Of a stretch of DNA of 12,702 bases, positions 6,142-11,374 are shown in pieces. The position numbers and the translations under genes were made by a program. Location of the stretch: the NCBI GenBank assembly GCA_964358175.1, contig CAYHOI010000052.1, positions 1 to 12,702 of the forward strand, given 5' to 3'. A model generated the notes under the pieces. It made no database searches, was not told the DNA's origin, and was given only the letters and a program-made list of their open reading frames with translations. Each line of letters begins with the position of its first letter. Position 1 is the stretch's first letter. This DNA is from CAYHOI01 sp964358175 (lineage in GTDB: Bacteria; Margulisbacteria; Riflemargulisbacteria; GWF2-35-9).

Positions 6142-6445
6142 AATGAAGGTCAATCGAGAACGTGTTGTCGCGGATGTCAGGGATGTGTTGGCGGGATTTA
6201 ATCCTTTACAAGCGTTTATTTTCGGGTCGTATGCTTATGGAACGCCGACGCCGGATAGCGATGTGGATGTGCTGGTTGTTTCTGATGAAGAATCGAGGGG
6301 CTACTATCGAAAATTGGCGAAAGTTTTTTATGATCGGCAGATTCCTGTGGAACTCATGATATTCTCGTCTCAGATATTTAAAGACAGATTAAATTGGAAT
6401 TATTTTGTTCAAGATATTGTTGCACAGGGAATCAGGGTGCGATGA
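6137..6445 (+). CDS. MNT-family nucleotidyltransferase, likely antitoxin
   Basis: 102 residues. GSY (30-32), ten residues, then DVD (42-44). The third acidic position is Glu 72 in IPVELMIF, shared with the MNT gene at 10219 (VPVELMIM), so these two form a subgroup. The start overlaps R2 copy c's stop, and the stop overlaps the HEPN start (ATGA at 6442). The last codons share a 12-base stretch, TATTGTTGCACA, with R2 copy b, though in another frame. Presumed to neutralise the downstream HEPN protein. Confidence 0.85.
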   Translation: MKMKVNRERVVADVRDVLAGFNPLQAFIFGSYAYGTPTPDSDVDVLVVSDEESRGYYRKLAKVFYDRQIPVELMIFSSQIFKDRLNWNYFVQDIVAQGIRVR

Positions 6446-6828
6446 ACCGTTATCTCGACGAATGGCTATTTCTGATGGAAACGGATCTCTGTGCCGCCAG
6501 AGAATTGATGAAAAGCCCATTGTTTCATATTAGTGTTTACCATGCGCATCAAGCGGCCGAGAAAGCCTTGAAATCGCTGTTGATTTTTCATGGGGATCGA
6601 AAAGTCCCCAAAACACACGCATTGACGCAACTTTTCATTGAATGCGTTAAGAAGGATCCAAAATTGTCAGAGGCACTGGAGTTAGCAGTGATCCAATTGG
6701 ATGAGTTTTTGCCAAGAACACGCTACCCCAAAGGAGATAGACTTGATCACGATGACGCAGTGACGGCCATGGAGTTATCCGACGAGATTGTAAAATTTGT
6801 GTCACAGTATATTTCGGAAAGGTGCTGA
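6442..6828 (+). CDS. HEPN-domain protein, likely toxin of an MNT-HEPN module
   Basis: 128 residues. HEPN marks are EWLFLMETDLCAAREL (7-22), HQAAEK (36-41), KTHAL (57-61), EFLPRTRYP (88-96) and HDDAVTAMELSDEIV. Its TGA (6826-6828) lies inside R2 copy d, so the final SERC residues are coded partly by fibre-gene remnant DNA in a different frame. This suggests that the original 3' end was replaced or extended when the cassette was joined. The canonical R-x4-6-H RNase motif is not visible. The next fibre gene starts 4 bases after the stop. Confidence 0.85.
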   Translation: MNRYLDEWLFLMETDLCAARELMKSPLFHISVYHAHQAAEKALKSLLIFHGDRKVPKTHALTQLFIECVKKDPKLSEALELAVIQLDEFLPRTRYPKGDRLDHDDAVTAMELSDEIVKFVSQYISERC

Positions 6829-6837
6829 TTCGATGAA
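6815..6837 (+). repeat. fibre-gene 3'-end repeat R2, copy d (short)
   Basis: 23 bases identical to the end of copy a (4073-4095), coding GKVLIR-stop. It ends the cassette array and supplies AAAGGTG and the start codon for the large fibre gene at 6833. Confidence 0.85.
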
Positions 6838-9439
6838 CCGACGAATAATTATACTGCTCAGTCTCCTTTGTGCCACGCTTTCTTTTGGGGTGATGGATTA
6901 CAGCGGGGGCTACCTGCGCCTTTATCAGATCAACCCGACTGCGGGGATTTCTATCTCCGCCAACGGCAATGTGGGTATTGGCACGACGGTGCCGGGGGCA
7001 CTTTTAGATGTAAAGGGAGCCTCCACAGGACGTACTTTGGTTGGAGTGCTATCAGATTCAACTGGCTATGGTGCGGTTGGGTTTCAATCCACACTTGCAG
7101 CGGCTAACTACGCTTTGGCTGGTAATTCTGTATTTACTTTGATAAATGCCCCCACTGGTGCTCCTATATCCTTTGCTATAAATAATGCCGAAAAGATGAG
7201 GGTGAATAGCGATGGCAACGTTGGCATCGGGACGGCGAATCCGGGAGTTAAACTTGATGTGGCGGGTGGCACGATCAGAGTACAAGATACTGGGATGGCT
7301 TCATCTGGGAAGGGCTTGGAATTAATATATATCCCCGGAACTGATAATGGCTATGTTCAAGCCTATAATCGTGATACTACCGCTTATAAAGTGCTTAATT
7401 TGGAAGGATCTAATGTATTATTGAATCCAAACAGTGGTGGCAATGTCGGGATAGCTATGGCAAGTCCGGGATATCCACTCCATGTCAACGGGAATATAGC
7501 GATGTCTCCGGCTGTTGCAAGCCGTCGATATTTTATGCTTGATAATACGAGTACGGGCACGGGGATGATGGTGCTTCAGGCGGGAGCTGGTTCTTCGGGC
7601 TACGGGGGAGCTCTTAACTTATATGCTCACTCACATGCTACCAAACCTGGTTGGGCGACGATTGGTCTTTCAGCAGGTTCCGGAGGAAAATTTACGGTCA
7701 ACGATCAAGCGTTGGGAGACGGCACAGATGTATTCACCGTTCAACAAAACGGTAATGTGGGCATCGGGACGACGGTGCCTGATTACAAATTAGAAATCAG
7801 GACATCCGTTGCAAACGGTCGAGGAATAAATGTTTTACAAACTGGTTCATCTGGCACTAATATCGGTATCCTGGCAGATGCTTCGGGAGCTGGGACTACA
7901 AACTACGGCGGATATTTTTCCGCCTCGGGAGCTACCAACAATTACGGAGTTATCATTCCAGGCCCTGATGCAGGAATCAACAATTATACTTTGTATTCTT
8001 CCGGAACGGCCAAAGCATATTTTGCAGGCAACGTTGGCATCGGGACGGCGAGTCCGGGGGAAGCTCTTCATGTTGTTGGAAAAATTAAGTCCTCATCTAA
8101 TTTAATTTGGGGTAATGGAGCTGTTGAGGCAGTTGGTACTCTTATATATGGCACTGATTGGAAGATAAGAGGAGGAGTTGGCGAAACACATAATATAGGA
8201 ACATATGAGGGCAATGTAAATTTTGGGGCAAGCATAACCAATGGTGGAAATTATAATGTTAATATAACTCCAAGCGGGACAGGGTATACAATAATTAATG
8301 GCAATGTCGGTATCGGCACCACTGCGCCTGGCGAAAAGCTCGAAATATTGAGCAACATGACATCGATTGCCGAAGGAAATTTCGGTTTATCTATCTTGTC
8401 AGCATTGAGTCAAACTAAACTTGCATTTGGGGCAAGTAATGCTGGTGCTTACAGCGTTATTCAATCTTTGTTTAGTGGCACGTCGTGGTCAGGGCGACCG
8501 TTATCTCTCCAGCCCAACGGAGGCAATGTGGGGATTGGGACGGCGGTGCCGGGGTCTAAATTAGATATATACAACGCGGGTACGGGTACGGTTCTTCGTA
8601 TTGGTGGAAATTCAACGGGAACAACCAACGACGCAGGACTTGATTTCTATGCGGTTAATGGGGGTGCTCGTCCAACTTATGCTCGGATTGGGTTAGGAGT
8701 TAACACTGGAGGTATTGGCGCTGAAACGGGTTATTTAGATTTCTCAACCATTTCAAATGGGTTTCTTTCTGAAAAAATGCGAATCACCGCTGGTGGCAAT
8801 GTTGGCATCGGGACTGCGACACCGGACGAAATACTAACGGTCAAGAGCACAATCGGTTTTATGTCCGAGACGGGTAGTACACGCCTGAGGATAGCTGGGT
8901 CTGAATCAATGAATACAATCGCTACTTCAGGGGGGACACCTTTAAAGATTAGCACCACCGGAGGTAATAGCATAATGTTCCAAACGAATGGTGTTAATTT
9001 AATGACGTTTGGGATTAGCAACGTAGGCATCGGCACTGATTCTCCCTCCACCAAGCTTGACGTGGCGGGCACGGTGAGTGCGAGCGCGTTACAGGTGAAC
9101 GGGGATATCTCCTATACCGGAGGTCTCTACGATGTTTCAGATCGTCGCCTCAAGACTCAGATAGATCCGCTGGCGGGATCCCTCGAAAAGTTACTTCATA
9201 TCAACGGTGTCTATTATTACTTGAAAGCCAACATGAAGCTTGGTCGTCAGGTGGGGGTGATCGCGCAGGAGGTCGAGTCTGTATTGCCGGAAGCGGTACA
9301 GACCCAGTCCAGCGGAACCAAGATGGTTGACTATACCCGTCTTGTTCCACTACTTATCGAGGCGGTAAAGGCTCAGCAGAAACAGATTGAACAGTTGCGC
9401 TTGGAGCTGAATAGCCTGAGGCACGAGACGTTAAAGTGA
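6833..9439 (+). CDS. large secreted fibre-like protein with Peptidase_S74 chaperone domain
   Basis: 868 residues from ATG 6833, the start that gives a clean signal peptide (MNRRIIILLSLLCATLSFG). The upstream in-frame codons are HEPN and R2 sequence. Nine NVGIG-type motifs follow, near residues 44, 127, 203, 306, 399, 490, 564, 655 and 729. From about 765 there is a Peptidase_S74 (intramolecular chaperone) domain: SDRRLK (769-774), then VGVIAQEVESVLPEAV, VDYTRLVPLLIEAVK and a Lys/Gln/Leu-rich coiled coil to the end. In S74 proteins a Ser-Lys pair, here Ser 769 and Lys 774, cuts off the chaperone after the fibre trimerises. A secreted trimeric fibre is likely. Residues about 571-655 repeat a spacer module of the first fibre gene. 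Confidence 0.9.
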   Translation: MNRRIIILLSLLCATLSFGVMDYSGGYLRLYQINPTAGISISANGNVGIGTTVPGALLDVKGASTGRTLVGVLSDSTGYGAVGFQSTLAAANYALAGNSVFTLINAPTGAPISFAINNAEKMRVNSDGNVGIGTANPGVKLDVAGGTIRVQDTGMASSGKGLELIYIPGTDNGYVQAYNRDTTAYKVLNLEGSNVLLNPNSGGNVGIAMASPGYPLHVNGNIAMSPAVASRRYFMLDNTSTGTGMMVLQAGAGSSGYGGALNLYAHSHATKPGWATIGLSAGSGGKFTVNDQALGDGTDVFTVQQNGNVGIGTTVPDYKLEIRTSVANGRGINVLQTGSSGTNIGILADASGAGTTNYGGYFSASGATNNYGVIIPGPDAGINNYTLYSSGTAKAYFAGNVGIGTASPGEALHVVGKIKSSSNLIWGNGAVEAVGTLIYGTDWKIRGGVGETHNIGTYEGNVNFGASITNGGNYNVNITPSGTGYTIINGNVGIGTTAPGEKLEILSNMTSIAEGNFGLSILSALSQTKLAFGASNAGAYSVIQSLFSGTSWSGRPLSLQPNGGNVGIGTAVPGSKLDIYNAGTGTVLRIGGNSTGTTNDAGLDFYAVNGGARPTYARIGLGVNTGGIGAETGYLDFSTISNGFLSEKMRITAGGNVGIGTATPDEILTVKSTIGFMSETGSTRLRIAGSESMNTIATSGGTPLKISTTGGNSIMFQTNGVNLMTFGISNVGIGTDSPSTKLDVAGTVSASALQVNGDISYTGGLYDVSDRRLKTQIDPLAGSLEKLLHINGVYYYLKANMKLGRQVGVIAQEVESVLPEAVQTQSSGTKMVDYTRLVPLLIEAVKAQQKQIEQLRLELNSLRHETLK
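9017..9103 (+). repeat. 87-bp conserved fibre block, copy D
   Basis: It begins SNVGIGTDSPSTKLDV, ends AGTVSASALQVNG, and directly precedes the S74 module. Confidence 0.8.
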
Positions 9440-9449
9440 TTGCACTTTA
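9432..9449 (+). terminator. 7-bp hairpin at the fibre-gene stop, weak terminator candidate
   Basis: TAAAGTG (9432-9438), loop ATTG, CACTTTA (9443-9449). No solid T-run follows, so it may only attenuate transcription or act as an operator overlapping the candidate promoter. Confidence 0.3.
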
Positions 9450-9468
9450 TAGATCTATTTTGTGTTAT
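9440..9468 (+). promoter_or_regulatory. candidate promoter for the RHH-VapC pair
   Basis: TTGCAC (9440-9445), a 17-base spacer, TGTTAT (9463-9468). The match to the sigma-70 consensus is modest. It sits in the 60-base gap before a pair that has its own strong ribosome binding site. Confidence 0.3.
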
Positions 9469-9499
9469 CATAATGAATGCATATTATAGGAGGCCACTT

Positions 9500-9757
9500 A
9501 TGGGAACGATAACAATTAGAAATATTGATAATCAATTGAATGAAATTCTGAAACAGAATGCAAAAAAGAATAACTTGAGCTTGAATCGCTGGCTACTTCA
9601 AGTACTCAATCGAGTTGCGGGGAATGAGAAAAATGTCCAGCTTCAAACCCACCATGAATTGGATGCATTGTCGGGAGGATGGTCAAAGAAAGATGTGCAG
9701 GCATTCGATAAGAACACGAAGTTATTTGAACAAGTAGATGGGGAAATTTGGAAGTGA
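9500..9757 (+). CDS. ribbon-helix-helix antitoxin of a VapBC-type pair
   Basis: 85 residues from ATG 9500, 6 bases after AGGAGG (9488-9493). The TTG at 9440 would start 60 bases earlier and has no ribosome binding site. The N terminus (TITIRNIDNQLNEILKQNAK, then NNLSLNRWLLQVL) fits a FitA/CopG-like ribbon-helix-helix DNA-binding fold. The C terminus (ELDALSGGWSKKDVQAFDKN and after) is the usual toxin-binding tail. The stop overlaps the toxin's GTG start at 9754 (GTGA). Expected role: dimeric repressor of its own operon and inhibitor of the PIN toxin. Confidence 0.8.
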   Translation: MGTITIRNIDNQLNEILKQNAKKNNLSLNRWLLQVLNRVAGNEKNVQLQTHHELDALSGGWSKKDVQAFDKNTKLFEQVDGEIWK

Positions 9758-10140
9758 GACGCATTGCGATAGACACCAACGTGTACGTCGAATTTAAAAA
9801 GGGAAATAAGCAGGTCATTTCTGTTTTCCAAAATGTAGACTTTATCGGAATTGATCTAGTTGTTATTGCTGAATTATTGTCAGGATTTAGGTTGGGGCAA
9901 CGTGAGAAGGAGAATAAAGACGAGTTGAATCAGTTTTTTATGTCTCCTCGTGTTCATATCATAGAAATAGATTTGGAAGTTGCCGAATATTACGCTCTTG
10001 TTGTGAGTCAATTAAGAAACAAAGGTAAACCCATCCCGACGAATGATATTTGGATTGCCGCTAATTCGATGAGACACGGCTTGGGGTTATATACAATGGA
10101 TAAGCATTTTAAAGAGATTGAAGGATTGCAGTTGGTGTAG
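9754..10140 (+). CDS. vapC: VapC-like PIN-domain toxin
   Basis: 128 residues from GTG 9754, which overlaps the antitoxin stop by 4 bases. The TTG at 9748 is less likely. The PIN fold is clear: AIDTNVYVEF with Asp 7, VVIAELLSGF with Glu 40, IPTNDIWIAANS with Asp 98, and LYTMDKHF with Asp 116. That is the full set of four acidic residues that bind the metal in these ribonucleases, so the enzyme looks intact. The RNA target cannot be read from sequence. This is the best-preserved PIN toxin here, and unlike the genes left of 6837 it is not bounded by fibre-gene 3'-end repeats. Confidence 0.85.
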   Translation: MRRIAIDTNVYVEFKKGNKQVISVFQNVDFIGIDLVVIAELLSGFRLGQREKENKDELNQFFMSPRVHIIEIDLEVAEYYALVVSQLRNKGKPIPTNDIWIAANSMRHGLGLYTMDKHFKEIEGLQLV

Positions 10141-10195
10141 AGACGATGCGGCGAGTGAAGCATCATCTTGTCGAAGTTACCAGCATGGCGAAATA

Positions 10196-10222
10196 ATAAC
10201 GAACAGGGAGAAGACCTTATGA
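10196..10222 (+). repeat. possible cassette-boundary repeat R3, copy 1
   Basis: 27 bases starting ATAACGAAC and ending in TGA, which overlaps the MNT start at 10219. It aligns without gaps to 10741-10767 (19 of 27 identical). In one frame it reads ITNREKTL-stop, against ITNGEVIA-stop in copy 2. The match is weak but has the same stop/start overlap design as R2. Confidence 0.35.
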
Positions 10223-10679
10223 CAAAGCGATCATTGATTAAAAAAACAACAGAAAGAATAAGCAAGTTCAAGCCTTTGGAGGCTTATGTGTTTGGAAGCT
10301 ATGCCTATGGTAATCCCACAAAAGATAGTGACTTGGATTTGCTGGTGATAACCGATGAAAATGAGCGGGAATACTATCGGCGTGTAATGCAGGATTTATA
10401 TGTTTTTGAAGTGCCTGTAGAACTAATGATTATGGATTCTAAGGAGTTGGAACGAAATAACCTTTACAGATCACGCGGTATTTTTGATTCGGCTTCAAGG
10501 CTTGGAATCTTTCGCATAGTTTGGCTATGTGAGAGATTCCACAACGCAGAAGACGGACAAAAAGACAAGTCAGATGTAAAGGTAGTTTCATGACAATGAC
10601 TAAGTCTTTTTCAGATAAATTAACATGGAATGGATTTATTAAAACTATTAAGAAAAAAGGTATTCAAATTTATGGATAA
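10219..10679 (+). pseudogene. MNT-family nucleotidyltransferase gene interrupted by a palindromic element
   Basis: Codons 1-80 are a good MNT protein: GSY (26-28), ten residues, DLD (38-40), and VPVELMIM with Glu 68. ATG 10219 follows GGGAGAAG, and the in-frame codons from 10168 precede that ribosome binding site. After ELERN the reading changes to residues unlike any MNT protein and stops at 10593. If 10460-10584 is removed, the frame continues SFMTMTKSFSDKLTWNGFI and so on to GIQIYG-stop (10677-10679), giving 111 residues with an MNT-like end (compare DRLNWNYFVQDIVAQGIRV at 6137). The gene was therefore probably intact before the insertion. The truncated product keeps its catalytic residues but carries a foreign tail. 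Confidence 0.75.
10460..10582. mobile_element. MITE-like palindromic insertion, about 123 bp
   Basis: The core is a 17-bp stem (10503-10519 with 10525-10541, two G-T pairs) around the loop TTTGG. The outer ends CCTTTACA (10461-10468) and TGTAAAGG (10575-10582) are inverted repeats with almost the same centre, and intermediate segments pair partly. The element is flanked by TA (10458-10459 and 10583-10584), as left by IS630/Tc1-mariner-type transposition. It has no coding capacity. Removing it with one TA restores the host MNT frame. The family is not identified. Confidence 0.65.
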
Positions 10680-10767
10680 AGCTGATGGATTATTGTGTTT
10701 TAAAATTGCGAAAAGGATTGTGTCTCAGATCTTGAAAGTGATAACGAACGGAGAGGTGATCGCGTGA
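10672..10767 (+). pseudogene. HEPN gene with internal deletion
   Basis: The ATG at 10672 overlaps the ancestral MNT stop (GGA TAA at 10674-10679), as in the pair at 5396-6101. Only 31 residues remain: MDKA, then DGLLCFKIAKRIVSQILKVI, which resembles the C-terminal helix of the HEPN at 5715 (DDAHRCFKIAFELVEMI). The central region with QAxEK and RYP is missing. The last codons (ITNGEVIA-stop) coincide with R3 copy 2, so the 3' end may be fused to boundary DNA. It is probably not functional. Confidence 0.55.
10741..10767 (+). repeat. possible cassette-boundary repeat R3, copy 2
   Basis: It ends the HEPN remnant with NGEVIA-stop. The DNA (AACGGAGAGGTG) also resembles R2 (AACGGAAAGGTG), so R3 may be a diverged R2. 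Confidence 0.35.
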
Positions 10768-10789
10768 TAAGTAAAGTCGGCATTGGTTA
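10768..10789 (+). other. possible vestige of a fibre NVGIG repeat
   Basis: AAAGTCGGCATTGG matches AATGTCGGCATTGG-type repeat DNA at 13 of 14 bases and reads SKVGIG before a stop. It is short enough to be chance, but its position just after a TA module is where fibre remnants occur elsewhere here. Confidence 0.25.
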
Positions 10790-10794
10790 ATGGT

Positions 10795-10823
10795 TTGTAT
10801 TACAAGTAGTTTAAAGGTATAAT
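10795..10823 (+). promoter_or_regulatory. candidate promoter for the antitoxin-ParE pair
   Basis: TTGTAT (10795-10800), a 17-base spacer, and a perfect TATAAT (10818-10823), inside a 102-base AT-rich gap before the antitoxin. A second TATAAT at 10838-10843 lacks a matching upstream hexamer. Confidence 0.5.
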
Positions 10824-10869
10824 TTTATTGTATATTTTATAATGATGAATTAATTAAGGAGGATGAATT

Positions 10870-11064
10870 ATGACAGATAATACAAAAAAATTAATTGAAA
10901 TTGCAATAAAATTGAAGCCTTTTGAGAGATTATTTATTGTTGATATGCTTGTTAAAAGTTTAAATGTTCCAGATCCGGATATTGATAAGATTTGGCTGAA
11001 AGAAGCAGAAAAGCGCTTAGATGCAGTTTTGTCTGGAAAGATGGAGATGGTGGACTGGAAATAA
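10870..11064 (+). CDS. putative addiction-module antitoxin (TIGR02574-like)
   Basis: 64 residues. KLKPFERLFIVDMLVKSLN, then PDPDIDKIWLKEAEKRLDAVLSGK, follows the pattern of the short unstable antitoxins of PF09720/TIGR02574 (LxPxERxxLVDxLLxSL, then W..EAxRRL.a...G). The start is firm: AAGGAGG (10856-10862) lies 7 bases before ATG 10870. The downstream RelE/ParE toxin begins 2 bases after the stop. Expected to bind that toxin and repress the promoter at 10795. Base composition is more AT-rich than in the fibre genes, in line with separate acquisition. Confidence 0.8.
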   Translation: MTDNTKKLIEIAIKLKPFERLFIVDMLVKSLNVPDPDIDKIWLKEAEKRLDAVLSGKMEMVDWK

Positions 11065-11066
11065 GA

Positions 11067-11360
11067 GTGAAAGTTAAGTTTTCAAAGTTAGCCTGGTTGG
11101 AGTTTCAGGAATCAATTGTATTTTATGAATTTGAAATGAAGGGTTTAGGGGATAGATTTAAGCAAGATGTTTATGAAATGTTAGAGATAATTGCACAGTT
11201 TCCTTTAATGGGACAAGTTGAATCAAAACGGATACGTAGAATGATGCTGATGAGTTTTCCATTTAAGATTTTGTATGCCTTTGTTGATAATATTGTTTAT
11301 ATTGTAGCAATAGCAAGTCAGCATAGACGTCCTGATTACTGGGTAGAGCGTTCTTTATAA
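11067..11360 (+). CDS. RelE/ParE-family toxin
   Basis: 97 residues from GTG 11067. The open frame extends upstream to 10992 but only by overlapping the antitoxin. RelE/ParE marks are KFSKLAWLEFQESIVFYE, LGDRFKQDVYEMLEII, FPLMG, the basic strand KRIRRMMLMSFPFKILYAF, and the ending VAIASQHRRPDYW, which is typical of ParE-like partners of TIGR02574 antitoxins. Family members act on gyrase (ParE) or on mRNA at the ribosome (RelE), and the sequence alone does not decide which. The length is normal and no damage is seen, so this module looks functional. Confidence 0.85.
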   Translation: MKVKFSKLAWLEFQESIVFYEFEMKGLGDRFKQDVYEMLEIIAQFPLMGQVESKRIRRMMLMSFPFKILYAFVDNIVYIVAIASQHRRPDYWVERSL

Positions 11361-11374
11361 AAAACTCGGGGGGT

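Noticed and set aside
6797..6832. Upstream in-frame start for the large fibre protein
   Set aside because: It would put 12 residues from HEPN/R2 sequence before a clear signal peptide that starts at 6833.
144..9439. Prophage tail-fibre locus
   Set aside because: The fibre proteins have Sec signal peptides, and no baseplate, capsid, terminase, lysis or integrase genes are present.
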